Assembly: GCA_023387935.1 (NCBI GenBank)
Contig: JAEWHG010000077.1
Location: 10,261-74,260, forward strand
Direction of reading: 5' to 3'
Length of the DNA: 64,000 nt
DNA from: Bacillota bacterium
GTDB lineage: Bacteria > Bacillota > Clostridia > Peptostreptococcales > Natronincolaceae
The notes below the pieces were generated by a model. That model was not told the origin of the DNA and did not search any database. It saw only the letters and a program-made list of their open reading frames with translations. The translations under genes and the position numbers were made by a program. Of the stretch, positions 8,265 to 17,499 are shown one piece after another (position 1 is the stretch's first letter; every line of letters begins with the position of its first letter).

Positions 8265-9228
8265 AAAAGCTGTATTGGGCCTGGACACATCGAACTATAC
8301 TACTTCCATGGCTCTAATGTCTCTGGATGGGGAAATACTGTATGACGCAAGAAAATTACTACCTGTGGATACGGGTAAAAAAGGTTTGAGACAATCAGAT
8401 GCTCTTTTTCATCATATTAAACAATTGCCTACTTTATCTGAGGATATAGCAAAAGGTAGTGATGAATTTAATATTGTTGCAATTAGCGCATCAACAAGAC
8501 CAAGGCCTATAGAAAATTCATATATGCCTGTATTTCTAGCGTCAAGATCATACGGTGAAACTATGAGTAATCTATGGAATATTCCTTTCTATGAGTTCAG
8601 CCATCAAGAAGGCCATATTGAGGCTGGATTATGGTCTGAAAAGTTGAATATAAATGAGGAATTTATAGCTCTTCATATATCCGGTGGCACTACAGAAGTA
8701 TTGAGGGTAAAGCCCCTGGATGTAGGGTATGATATTGAAATAATTGGTGGTACCAGCGATATCAGCGCAGGACAGTTAATCGATAGAGTGGGTACGAATA
8801 TGGGACTTCCGTTTCCGGCAGGACCACATTTAGAACAAATGAGTATAAATATTGAAAATATAGATTTTAATATACCTGTATCTGTAACAGGAAATATGGT
8901 TAGCTTTTCTGGTCCCGAAACATATTTTTCAAGGCTTATAAATAGCAATACTACCAGTCATAGCGAGATTGCATATGCTACGTTTCATTGTATAGGAAGA
9001 TCCCTAGAAATATTAATTCGAAATGTGAAAAAGCAATGTCCTCTGAGGAATCTGCTAATTGTAGGAGGAGTAGCTTCAAATAATCTGATTCGGTCATATT
9101 TATTGGACAAGTTGTGTAATGAAAATTTCCATATTTATTTTGCAGCTTCTAAGTATTGTACAGATAATGCAGTAGGAATATCATCTCTTGGATTATCTCA
9201 ATATCTAAAGGAAAACGATAACCTTTAA
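8257..9228 (+). CDS. TsaD/Kae1-like paralogue
   Basis: A 323-residue ASKHA-fold protein of the Kae1/TsaD/YgjD family, formerly called O-sialoglycoprotein endopeptidase. Seen: N-terminal GLDTSNYTTS (phosphate 1), the metal-binding HQEGH motif at about 117-121 and C-terminal IVGGVASNNL at about 268-277. TsaD proper makes the t6A modification of tRNA with TsaB and TsaE, but neither is here, and Clostridia often carry a true tsaD elsewhere. This nusB-linked copy lacks the usual HTCAF-type context and is best called a paralogue. It sits where Bacillus has folD and is coupled to nusB by overlap. Its substrate is unknown. Confidence 0.8.
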   Translation: MSKKAVLGLDTSNYTTSMALMSLDGEILYDARKLLPVDTGKKGLRQSDALFHHIKQLPTLSEDIAKGSDEFNIVAISASTRPRPIENSYMPVFLASRSYGETMSNLWNIPFYEFSHQEGHIEAGLWSEKLNINEEFIALHISGGTTEVLRVKPLDVGYDIEIIGGTSDISAGQLIDRVGTNMGLPFPAGPHLEQMSINIENIDFNIPVSVTGNMVSFSGPETYFSRLINSNTTSHSEIAYATFHCIGRSLEILIRNVKKQCPLRNLLIVGGVASNNLIRSYLLDKLCNENFHIYFAASKYCTDNAVGISSLGLSQYLKENDNL

Positions 9229-9246
9229 GGGAGGTTAAATTAAATT

Positions 9247-10473
9247 ATGCAAATCAAGGCCCTCTCTATTTCAGAAGTTAATCAATACATAAAAAGAATC
9301 CTAAGCAGTGATCCTATTTTAGGGCATATTCGGGTAAAAGGTGAAATATCAAATTATAAATTTCACAGTAGTGGACATATGTATTTTACTTTAAAAGATG
9401 AGAATTCCAGAATTAATTGTGTCATGTTTAAATCAAATTGCGAAAAATTAAAATTTATTCCTAAGGAAGGAATGAATTTAATTTGCAAAGGATATATATC
9501 CGTATACGAAAGAGATGGTCAGTATCAATTATACGTAAGTGATATGGAACCAGCAGGTATAGGAGCACTTTACTTAGCATTTGAGCAGCTTAAGGATAAG
9601 TTAAATGAGGAAGGTCTTTTTGATCATAAGTATAAAAAAAGACTCCCATCTATTCCTAGAAGAATCGGAATTATAACTTCGCCAACAGGAGCTGCTATTC
9701 GGGATATTATCTCTATTGTACTTAGAAGATTTCCAAAGGTTGAACTATACGTTTTTCCAGTTATCGTACAAGGAGAAGCTGCAGCAGAATCAATTGTTAA
9801 TGCTATAGATATGTGTAATAGATTTTCAAATATTGATGTAGCTATTGTTGGACGTGGTGGCGGTTCTATTGAAGAACTCTGGGCCTTTAATGAAGAAAAG
9901 GTAGCTAGAGCAATATTTAATAGTGATATACCCATTGTTTCAGCTGTTGGTCACGAAACTGACTTTACAATTTCAGATTTTGTTGCTGATTTAAGAGCTG
10001 CTACTCCGTCAGCAGCAGCGGAGCTAGTTGTACCAAATATTATTGAAGTAAGGGAATACGTACACTCTATTGAAAAAAGAATGATTTACTCAATGAAAAC
10101 TAAACTTAATAATTTTCAACAAAGGTTATCTTTAATCGAGAATAGCTATACTTTTAAATATCCCTTAAACTCCATTTACGATAAAGAGCAGTATATGGAT
10201 GATCTGTTACAGCGTATGAATCGATCTATAAATACTAAAAAGGAATTCAGTAAGACTCATCTAACACATTTAGGTGAACGCCTGAATAGCTTAAGTCCCT
10301 TATCCGTGTTTTCTAGGGGATACTCTATAGCTAGGGGCAATAAGGACCAAATTATTAAATCTATAGATCAGGTTAAAGTCGGTGAATTAATAAAGATTGA
10401 TTTAAAAGATGGTGAAATAAATTGTAAAGTCACTGAGTGTATAAAGGGGGAAAAAGCCTTTGTCAAATCTTAA
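9247..10473 (+). CDS. xseA: Exodeoxyribonuclease VII large subunit
   Basis: XseA with XseB degrades single-stranded DNA to oligonucleotides. 408 residues: an N-terminal OB-fold (about 1-100; KGEISNYKFHSSGHMYFTLKD, first part), a catalytic domain with GIITSPTGAAIRDI and the conserved GRGGGS at about 202-207, GHETDFTISD at about 237-246, and a C-terminal coiled coil. ATG at 9247 lies 8-10 bases after GGGAGG. Its 3' end overlaps xseB. Confidence 0.96.
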   Translation: MQIKALSISEVNQYIKRILSSDPILGHIRVKGEISNYKFHSSGHMYFTLKDENSRINCVMFKSNCEKLKFIPKEGMNLICKGYISVYERDGQYQLYVSDMEPAGIGALYLAFEQLKDKLNEEGLFDHKYKKRLPSIPRRIGIITSPTGAAIRDIISIVLRRFPKVELYVFPVIVQGEAAAESIVNAIDMCNRFSNIDVAIVGRGGGSIEELWAFNEEKVARAIFNSDIPIVSAVGHETDFTISDFVADLRAATPSAAAELVVPNIIEVREYVHSIEKRMIYSMKTKLNNFQQRLSLIENSYTFKYPLNSIYDKEQYMDDLLQRMNRSINTKKEFSKTHLTHLGERLNSLSPLSVFSRGYSIARGNKDQIIKSIDQVKVGELIKIDLKDGEINCKVTECIKGEKAFVKS

Positions 10474-10693
10474 TTTTGAAGAAGCACTAGCTAAGCTAGA
10501 GGAAGTAGTTAATAAACTAGAGAAAGACCAACTATCCTTGGATGAATCCTTGAAAATATTTGAAGAAGGAATAAATCTATATCGTATATGTAGCAAAGAA
10601 CTTATAGAAGTTGAGGAAAAAATAAATACAATTGTAGAAGAAAATGGTGAATTTAAAAAAATTTCATTTGGGTATAATGGGGAGGAAAATTGA
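10460..10693 (+). CDS. xseB: Exodeoxyribonuclease VII small subunit
   Basis: A 77-residue helical protein with the XseB signature NFEEALAKLEEVVNKLE and LSLDESLKIFEEGINL. It binds XseA to form the multimeric nuclease. The start is a TTG at 10460 inside the end of xseA, with AGGGGGAA about 8 bases upstream. The stop overlaps the ATG of ispA (TGATG). Confidence 0.95.
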   Translation: MSNLNFEEALAKLEEVVNKLEKDQLSLDESLKIFEEGINLYRICSKELIEVEEKINTIVEENGEFKKISFGYNGEEN

Positions 10694-11580
10694 TGGTTTT
10701 TAAGGAGCAATTAATGAACTATATTGATTTAGTAAATGAAAACCTTTCTAGTTATTTTCAGCAAGAAAATGGATATAATAATATATTAATAGAATCTATG
10801 AAATATAGCTTATTTGCAGGTGGTAAAAGATTAAGACCTATTCTTGCTTTAGCATCCTATGATTTGTTTGGAAAGGATTTTCGTGAAGTTCTGCCATATG
10901 CCTGTGCATTGGAAATGATTCATACATATTCTTTAATACATGATGATTTACCTGCTATGGATAATGATGACTATAGAAGGGGCAAACTAACGAATCATAA
11001 AGTATATGGTGAAGGGATTGCTATTCTTGCTGGTGATGGCCTTTTAAATTATTCTTTTGAAATTATGTTAGATCATGCTTTAAAACAGAAGAATATGTAT
11101 CCATATATTAGAAGCATAAAAGAAATTGGAAATAGCGCTGGAATTCATGGAATGATAGGCGGACAAGTTGTTGATTTAGATAGTGAAAATAAACAAGTTA
11201 ACGAAGAAACTTTAAAATACATACATTTAAATAAAACTGCAGCATTAATTACTGCTCCCCTAAAGATAGGAGCAATTATTGGTGGAGCAAATGAAGATGA
11301 TATTAAAGCTATGGAAGAAGTAGGCCTTAATTTAGGACTTGCATTTCAAATTAAGGATGACATACTTGACGTTGTAGGAGATAAAAATAAACTTGGCAAA
11401 AATACAGGAAGTGATATAGAAAAACATAAAGCAACCTACCCTTCTTTATTCGGACTAGAAAATTCTATTAATAAAGTAGAAGAATTAACTGATAATGTGA
11501 AGGTGTTACTAAAACCTTATAACGGAAAATCGGAGTTTCTATTAGATTTAAGCAATTATCTGTTAAATCGGGAGTTTTAA
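10693..11580 (+). CDS. ispA: Farnesyl/geranyl diphosphate synthase
   Basis: A short-chain prenyl diphosphate synthase that condenses IPP with DMAPP/GPP. 295 residues with both aspartate-rich motifs: DDLPAMDNDD at about 82-91 (first) and KDDILDVVGD at about 222-231 (second), plus GGKRLRP near residue 45. ATG at 10693 is preferred to the in-frame TTG three bases earlier; GGAGG is 7 bases upstream. It forms an isoprenoid cluster with dxs downstream and ispH at 54 kb. Confidence 0.95.
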   Translation: MVFKEQLMNYIDLVNENLSSYFQQENGYNNILIESMKYSLFAGGKRLRPILALASYDLFGKDFREVLPYACALEMIHTYSLIHDDLPAMDNDDYRRGKLTNHKVYGEGIAILAGDGLLNYSFEIMLDHALKQKNMYPYIRSIKEIGNSAGIHGMIGGQVVDLDSENKQVNEETLKYIHLNKTAALITAPLKIGAIIGGANEDDIKAMEEVGLNLGLAFQIKDDILDVVGDKNKLGKNTGSDIEKHKATYPSLFGLENSINKVEELTDNVKVLLKPYNGKSEFLLDLSNYLLNREF

Positions 11581-11596
11581 TTAAGGAGGAAGATAG

Positions 11597-12046
11597 GTGA
11601 ATTTTTTCGATGTAATTGGTGAAAATAAAGTTCTTTGGGTTGCAGCTTTTTCTTGGTTTGTAGCACAAGCAATAAAGGTGGTTCATACTTTTTTAGTTGA
11701 AGGAAGAATTGATTTTACTAGATTTGTTGGTTCTGGAGGTATGCCTAGCTCCCATGCTTCATTTGTAATGGGACTTACAACTGCTGTAGGATTAACACAT
11801 GGATGGGATTCTACATATTTTGCTATTGCTCTATGTTTTTCAATGGTAATTATGTATGATGCAGCAGGTGTAAGGAGAGCTGTAGGTAAGCAGGCAATTA
11901 TTTTAAATAAAATGATTGAAGATATGCATCGTAAAAAAGAAAAGAAATCAACAGAAAAGAGACTAAAGGAATTGATTGGCCATACACCTATAGAAGTATT
12001 TGCTGGAGCTATTTTGGGTATAGTATTAGCTAACTTAATGATTTAA
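11597..12046 (+). CDS. Divergent PAP2-family membrane protein
   Basis: A 149-residue membrane protein of the divergent PAP2 (YuiD-like) family. Seen: GSGGMPSSHASFVMGL at about 43-58, the histidine-containing motif of the PAP2-like fold, YDAAGVRRAVGKQA at about 92-105, and GHTPIEVFAGAILGIVLA at the end. A phosphatase acting on a prenyl or lipid phosphate is possible given its place between ispA and dxs, but no substrate is established. A GTG start follows AAGGAGGAAGATAG. Confidence 0.85.
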   Translation: MNFFDVIGENKVLWVAAFSWFVAQAIKVVHTFLVEGRIDFTRFVGSGGMPSSHASFVMGLTTAVGLTHGWDSTYFAIALCFSMVIMYDAAGVRRAVGKQAIILNKMIEDMHRKKEKKSTEKRLKELIGHTPIEVFAGAILGIVLANLMI

Positions 12047-12141
12047 TTATGATAATTTTCTGCGATACATTGCTTAATTACTAATTAGTATCAATACAGT
12101 ATCTAAACTATAAAACTACTTATTCTACTATATCCGCTATG

Positions 12142-12175
12142 GCTGATAGTATTTGCTATCAGCTTTATGTTTATG
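12142..12175 (+). terminator. Hairpin after the PAP2-like gene
   Basis: gctgatag / ctatcagc stem of 8 bp with a 6-base loop, then TTTATGTTTAT. It divides the nusB-ispA genes from dxs. Confidence 0.65.
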
Positions 12176-12247
12176 ATTTTGACAACACGATAATTTAAAT
12201 AAATCCAGTGCCTTCGATTAACTGAAAGATAGGAGGGAGATTATAAT

Positions 12248-14155
12248 ATGTATCAATATTTAACAAAGATTAATTCTATTGAGGATTTAAAAAAACTGAA
12301 TGCTAAAGAGATAAAAGTATTAGCAGATGAAATACGAGATTTTTTAATTAAATCTGTTTCTAAAACAGGGGGGCATTTAGCATCTAATTTGGGTATAGTA
12401 GAGCTAACTTTAGCTTTACATACTACTTTTAATAGTCCTGAGGATAAAATTATTTGGGATGTTGGACACCAAGCTTATGTACATAAAATACTAACTGGCA
12501 GAAGGGACAAGTTTTCTACTTTAAGACAATACAAGGGATTAAGTGGATTTCCTAAAAGATATGAAAGTGAGCATGACCATTTCGATACAGGTCATAGTAG
12601 TACTTCCATATCAGCAGCCATGGGTTTAGCTACAGCTAGGGATTTAAAGAAGGATAAATATAAGGTTATTGCAGTTATTGGAGACGGCGCAATGACTGGT
12701 GGCATGGCTTTTGAAGCATTGAACCATATAGGACAGAGCGAGAAAGATATTGTAGTCGTTTTGAATGACAATGAAATGTCAATATCTCCAAATGTAGGTG
12801 GACTTTCTAATTATTTAAATAAAATAAGGACGGCCCCTATATATTCTAAGGTTAAAGATGATGTAGAATACCTAATCAGTAATATACCTGCCATAGGTAA
12901 AAGTGTTATGAAAACTGCAGAAAAGGCAAAGGACAGTATAAAGTATTTTTTTGTCCCAGGTGTATTATTTGAGGAATTGGGGTTCACATATATAGGTCCT
13001 ATAGATGGACATGATTACAGTGCACTATATGAGGTAATGAATCGTACTAAGAATATTAAGGGGCCTGTTTTATTACATGTTGTGACTAAGAAAGGAAAAG
13101 GTTATCCTTTGGCTGAAAAATCACCGGATAAGTTTCATGGCGTTAGCTCCTTTGATATTAAGACAGGCGAACCAATTTCCTCTAGTACTTCTTTGTCATA
13201 TTCTGAAATTGCAGGTAATACGTTGGTCGAATGTGCAGACAAAGATGAAAGAATTGTTGCTATTACTGCTGCTATGCCTTCTGGTACTGGACTGAATGCT
13301 TTTGCTAAGAAACATCCAAATAGATTTTTCGATGTTGGAATAGCTGAGCAGCATGCGGCTACATTTGCTGCCGGAATGGCTGCTGGTGGATTTAATCCGG
13401 TTTTTGCTGTTTACTCAACGTTTCTTCAAAGAGCTTATGATCAAGTAATTCATGATGCATGTATTCAAAATCTGCCTGTTACTTATTTAATTGATAGATC
13501 TGGTTTAGTAGGTAATGATGGTGAGACGCATCATGGGGCTTTAGATGTATCTTTCTTATCTTGCATACCAAATTTAACATTTATAGCACCAAAGGATGGA
13601 TTGGAGCTGAAGGAAGCAGTTAAATTTGCTATGAAGCACAATGGTCCCATAGCGATTCGTTATCCTAGGGGTTCTTCTGTAATAGAAGGTGAGGGATCAT
13701 TTAATCCATTAAAGCTTGGAAAGGGAGAAATTAATTATCAAAGTGGAAACGATGTATTAATAATAGCTCTTGGAACCCTAAGTAATATGGCATTGGATAT
13801 CTGTAAAGAGTTAGAAAAAAATAATATTTTTTCTACCTTAGTTAATCCTAGATTTATTAAGCCCATGGATAAAGATCTTATTGTTGGTTTGGCTCAAAAA
13901 CATAAGATAATTTACACTATTGAGGATAATGCTAAAATTGGAGGCTTCGGAAGCTTAGTACAGGTTCTATTAAATGACAATAAAATTTTCAAAGAAGTAA
14001 AAGTATTCGCGTTACCAGACGAATTTATTGAGCATGGAGATGTGGATACTTTATATGGAGATTTAGGATTAAATAGTGTTAATATAATAGATGAAATAAA
14101 GAATGATTTTAACAATAATATATTATTCAATAATATTGCAATAACAAAAAAATAG
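12248..14155 (+). CDS. dxs: 1-deoxy-D-xylulose-5-phosphate synthase
   Basis: Dxs condenses pyruvate and glyceraldehyde 3-phosphate with thiamine diphosphate, the first step of the DXP (MEP) isoprenoid pathway. 635 residues, normal length. Seen: DVGHQAYVHKIL near residue 75, the ThDP motif GDGAMTGGMAFEALN at about 146-160 with LNDNEMSI, the catalytic-glutamate region VGIAEQHAATFAAG at about 363-376, and the transketolase C-domain with PKDGLEL. GGAGGGAG lies 8-10 bases before ATG. tlyA follows 10 bases later, so the genes are co-transcribed. Confidence 0.98.
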   Translation: MYQYLTKINSIEDLKKLNAKEIKVLADEIRDFLIKSVSKTGGHLASNLGIVELTLALHTTFNSPEDKIIWDVGHQAYVHKILTGRRDKFSTLRQYKGLSGFPKRYESEHDHFDTGHSSTSISAAMGLATARDLKKDKYKVIAVIGDGAMTGGMAFEALNHIGQSEKDIVVVLNDNEMSISPNVGGLSNYLNKIRTAPIYSKVKDDVEYLISNIPAIGKSVMKTAEKAKDSIKYFFVPGVLFEELGFTYIGPIDGHDYSALYEVMNRTKNIKGPVLLHVVTKKGKGYPLAEKSPDKFHGVSSFDIKTGEPISSSTSLSYSEIAGNTLVECADKDERIVAITAAMPSGTGLNAFAKKHPNRFFDVGIAEQHAATFAAGMAAGGFNPVFAVYSTFLQRAYDQVIHDACIQNLPVTYLIDRSGLVGNDGETHHGALDVSFLSCIPNLTFIAPKDGLELKEAVKFAMKHNGPIAIRYPRGSSVIEGEGSFNPLKLGKGEINYQSGNDVLIIALGTLSNMALDICKELEKNNIFSTLVNPRFIKPMDKDLIVGLAQKHKIIYTIEDNAKIGGFGSLVQVLLNDNKIFKEVKVFALPDEFIEHGDVDTLYGDLGLNSVNIIDEIKNDFNNNILFNNIAITKK

Positions 14156-14165
14156 GAGAAATTGT

Positions 14166-14972
14166 ATGGATGAGAAAGAACGATTAGATAGTTTATTGGT
14201 TGAAAAAGGTTTTTTTGATAGTAGAGAGAAAGCAAAGGGTGCAATTATGGCTGGCTTGGTTTTTATTGATAATCAGAAAATTGATAAACCAGGTACAAAG
14301 GTAAGTAAAAATGGAGCAATATTGGTAAAAGGAAATCCAATACCTTATGTTAGTAGGGGCGGGTTAAAGCTAGAAAAAGCTATGGGGCAATTTAATTTAA
14401 ATTTAAATAACAAAATTTGTTTTGATATCGGCGCATCCACAGGGGGCTTTACGGATTGTATGCTTCAAAATGGAGCAGCAAAAGTATATTCAATAGATGT
14501 AGGATACGGTCAGCTGGACTGGAAATTAAGGCAGGACCCCAGAGTAGTAACGATGGAGAGAACTAATATTAGACATGTTGTTTTAGATGATATTGGAGAA
14601 ATGGCAGATTTTGCGTCAATAGACGTTTCTTTTATTTCATTGAGACTTGTTTTACCTGTACTAAAACAACTTCTTAAATTAAATGGAGAAATTGTTGCTT
14701 TGGTAAAGCCTCAGTTTGAAGCTGGTAAGGACAAGGTAGGGAAAAAGGGAGTTGTAAGGGATATATCTGTTCATAAAAGTGTAGTATTTGATATGATTTC
14801 TTTTGCTACAGGTATAGGACTTGAAATAATCGATCTAACATATTCACCTATTAAAGGGCCGGAAGGGAATATCGAATATTTATTATATATGAAAAATGCG
14901 GAAACAGGTACTTCATTAATTAATATAGATTATATAGAGAATATAATTAATAAATCCCATGAGAGCTTATAG
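14166..14972 (+). CDS. tlyA: TlyA-type rRNA 2'-O-methyltransferase
   Basis: A 268-residue protein with an N-terminal S4 RNA-binding domain (about 5-65, RLDSLLVEKGFFDSREKAK) and an FtsJ-like methyltransferase domain (DIGASTGGFTDCML at about 85-98, SIDVGYGQLDWKLR). Characterised TlyA proteins methylate ribosomal RNA, and Bacillus YqxC has the same position between dxs and argR. It may share hemolysin-like names in databases; no hemolysin evidence is seen. GGAGAAATTGT precedes ATG. Confidence 0.93.
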   Translation: MDEKERLDSLLVEKGFFDSREKAKGAIMAGLVFIDNQKIDKPGTKVSKNGAILVKGNPIPYVSRGGLKLEKAMGQFNLNLNNKICFDIGASTGGFTDCMLQNGAAKVYSIDVGYGQLDWKLRQDPRVVTMERTNIRHVVLDDIGEMADFASIDVSFISLRLVLPVLKQLLKLNGEIVALVKPQFEAGKDKVGKKGVVRDISVHKSVVFDMISFATGIGLEIIDLTYSPIKGPEGNIEYLLYMKNAETGTSLINIDYIENIINKSHESL

Positions 14973-15030
14973 ATATTCCGGCCAATATATAGAGATATAT
15001 TTGTAATAATATAGCCTATTAATTTATAAT

Positions 15031-15068
15031 TTTGTAAAATATTTATAATTTTTTGTAAAATATTTATA
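15031..15068 (+). promoter_or_regulatory. Tandem 17-bp direct repeats, possible ArgR boxes
   Basis: tttgtaaaatatttata occurs exactly twice, at 15031-15047 and 15052-15068, a period of 21 bp. ArgR operators are typically paired 18-bp boxes spaced about 21 bp centre to centre, and this pair lies upstream of argR. The match to the enterobacterial ARG box is only partial, so the assignment is inference. Confidence 0.45.
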
Positions 15069-15177
15069 TTTTTGAAGGATTGTGTTATTTTATGAAGAAT
15101 ACTAAACGTGTAAACTATAAATTAAATGAACAATATAAAGTTTAGTAAAATTAGTATTAATTAAGGAGGAATCCTCT

Positions 15178-15627
15178 ATGAAGTATACAAGACATAGTAA
15201 AATTTTAGAATTAATAGAGAATAAAGAAATTGAAACCCAAGAAGATTTATCAGAGGAATTAAGAAACTTAGGTTTAAATGTAACACAAGCTACGGTTTCG
15301 AGAGATATTAAGGAACTTAGACTTATTAAAGTTCTTACTAAGGATGGAAAATATAAGTATGCTACTTTACAAAGTCAAGACAATATTTTATCAGATCGTG
15401 TAGTTAAAATTTTTAAAAATTCTGTTGTATCAATTGATTATGCAGGTAATATTATTGTAATTAAAACTTTAACTGGTTCAGCACAAGCAGCAGCAGCAGC
15501 AATAGATGCAGTTGATATAGAAGATGCCGTAGGGACTATTGCAGGAGATGATACGATCTTTATAGTAATTAGAGATGCAAGTAATGTAGAAGAAACTATA
15601 GAGCATTTTAGAAAATTAATGAAATAA
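15178..15627 (+). CDS. argR: Arginine repressor ArgR
   Basis: Hexameric, arginine-responsive regulator of arginine genes. 149 residues: a winged-helix DNA-binding domain (about 1-70, with [15 protein letters not shown] at about 39-53) and an oligomerisation/arginine-binding domain ending in [30 protein letters not shown] precedes ATG. It lies between tlyA and recN as in Bacillus (ahrC). The paired 21-bp repeats upstream suggest autoregulation. Confidence 0.96.
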   Translation: MKYTRHSKILELIENKEIETQEDLSEELRNLGLNVTQATVSRDIKELRLIKVLTKDGKYKYATLQSQDNILSDRVVKIFKNSVVSIDYAGNIIVIKTLTGSAQAAAAAIDAVDIEDAVGTIAGDDTIFIVIRDASNVEETIEHFRKLMK

Positions 15628-15641
15628 AGCGGGGGTTCTGT

Positions 15642-17342
15642 ATGCTTCTGGAGTTAGAAATTAAAGATTTTGCACTAATAGATAAATTAAATATTTCATT
15701 TAATAAAGGGCTTAACATTTTAACGGGAGAGACTGGAGCAGGTAAATCCATTATAATTGATGCTGTTAATATGGCAATAGGAGAAAGAGCGGATAGAAGT
15801 TTTATCCGCTCTGGTTGTGATAAATGTATGGTTCAAGCCATATTTTCAGTGGAAAATTCAAGTGGCATTGATACTATATTAAAACAATACGGTATTGAGA
15901 TTGATGAAGATGATCATAGTACATTAATAATTACAAGAGAAATACATTTAAACGGAAGAAGTACCTGTAGAATAAATGGAGTTATTGTTACTCAAACGGT
16001 TTTAAAATCAGTTACACAAAAGCTAATTGATATTCATGGACAGCATGAACATCAATCTCTTTTAAATTCAAATTTTCATATAGATATGCTGGATTCATAT
16101 GGTGGTATAGAAGTTCTAAATCTAGTTAATTGTGTATCAAGTTTATATCAGGAACTACATATTCTTAAGAAAAAACTAAATACTATTTGTTTTGATGAAA
16201 TGGAAAGAGAAAGAAAAATTGATTTAATAAAATTCCAAATAGATGAAATAGAATCAGCTAAACTTATTTCTGGAGAAGAAGAAGAGTTAAAAAAACAGAA
16301 AAGTATTCTGTCAAATAGCGAAAAAATTTATCAAGCTCTTTCAAATATATACGAGACTCTTCATGGCGAAAACTTAGATTCTTCGGTACTCGATAAAATA
16401 TCGAACAGTGTAAATGCTGTAAATAGTATTTCTTTTTTAGATGATCAATTTGTATGTTTTAAGGAAACCTTTGAAGAAGTTCAGTATAAATTAGAGGATG
16501 TCTCAAGAGATATTAGACGATATATAGATGAAATTGACTTTGATCCTAAAATTCTTGAAGAAATAGAAATAAGATTAGATATAGTGAATACTTTAAAACG
16601 AAAATACGGTAATACAGTAGAAGAAGTATTGGAATATAAAGAAAAAATTCAATCTGAATTATGGGAATTTGAAAATAACGATGAAGAAATTACAAAATTA
16701 AAAGAGCAAATTGATTGTAAGTACAATGAACTCAGTAAAAAATCTATAGAGTTAAGTTCCCTAAGAAAAGTAGTAGCTTCTGATTTTGAAAATAAGTTAA
16801 CTGAGATACTGCTTTCATTGAATATGGGAAAAGTTCAGTTTAAGGTTTCCTTTAACAATGAACAGAATAAGTTCACTTCTAAAGGAATGGATCAAATCGA
16901 ATTTATGATATCTACAAACTTAGGAGAACCATTAAAGCCACTTTCTAAAATTGCATCCGGCGGTGAAATGTCAAGGATTATGCTTGCATTTAAAACCATA
17001 TTAGCTAATGTTGATAATATTCCAACTCTTATATTTGATGAAATTGATACGGGTATAAGTGGACGCACAGCTCAAATTATTGGCGAAAAACTTTATGACA
17101 TAGCAAATCACCATCAAATTATATGTATAACACACTTACCTCAAATAGCTACTATGGCTGATCACCATTATTTAATCGAAAAAGTTGAAATTGAAAATAA
17201 TGTTAAAACAGTAGTTGAGAAATTGGAAAAATCAAGACAAATTGAAGAATTAGGAAGATTATTAGATGGAGAACTAACAGATATTACAATTAAACATGCA
17301 GCAGAAATGATTAAACAAGCTCATTTAAAGAAAAGCAACTAG
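15642..17342 (+). CDS. recN: DNA repair protein RecN
   Basis: An SMC-like ATPase of double-strand break repair. 566 residues: N-terminal Walker A GETGAGKSIIIDAV at about 28-41, long coiled-coil arms (about 150-370), ABC signature ASGGEMSRIMLAFK at about 437-450 and Walker B LIFDEIDTGISG at about 462-473. It starts 14 bases after argR with GGGGG as ribosome site. Confidence 0.97.
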   Translation: MLLELEIKDFALIDKLNISFNKGLNILTGETGAGKSIIIDAVNMAIGERADRSFIRSGCDKCMVQAIFSVENSSGIDTILKQYGIEIDEDDHSTLIITREIHLNGRSTCRINGVIVTQTVLKSVTQKLIDIHGQHEHQSLLNSNFHIDMLDSYGGIEVLNLVNCVSSLYQELHILKKKLNTICFDEMERERKIDLIKFQIDEIESAKLISGEEEELKKQKSILSNSEKIYQALSNIYETLHGENLDSSVLDKISNSVNAVNSISFLDDQFVCFKETFEEVQYKLEDVSRDIRRYIDEIDFDPKILEEIEIRLDIVNTLKRKYGNTVEEVLEYKEKIQSELWEFENNDEEITKLKEQIDCKYNELSKKSIELSSLRKVVASDFENKLTEILLSLNMGKVQFKVSFNNEQNKFTSKGMDQIEFMISTNLGEPLKPLSKIASGGEMSRIMLAFKTILANVDNIPTLIFDEIDTGISGRTAQIIGEKLYDIANHHQIICITHLPQIATMADHHYLIEKVEIENNVKTVVEKLEKSRQIEELGRLLDGELTDITIKHAAEMIKQAHLKKSN

Positions 17343-17499
17343 CTTTTATTTATGAGCTTTTTGTATGTATATCCATAAAAGGATTAAAGTTACACCTTTA
17401 TTAGATTTTATATATCATAAAGATAGCTCCAAAAAGCCAATCTAAGTATAGTAGACAAATTTAGTTTTGCTATATTATGATGGCAGGAGAGTGACACAT

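Noticed and set aside
14973..15177. Riboswitch in the argR leader
   Set aside because: Only direct repeats and a long-loop inverted repeat were seen; no conserved aptamer core.
17467..17499. Upstream TTG start for spoIVB
   Set aside because: No ribosome site at the right distance; the ATG at 17500 follows AGGAG and gives the usual N-terminal anchor.
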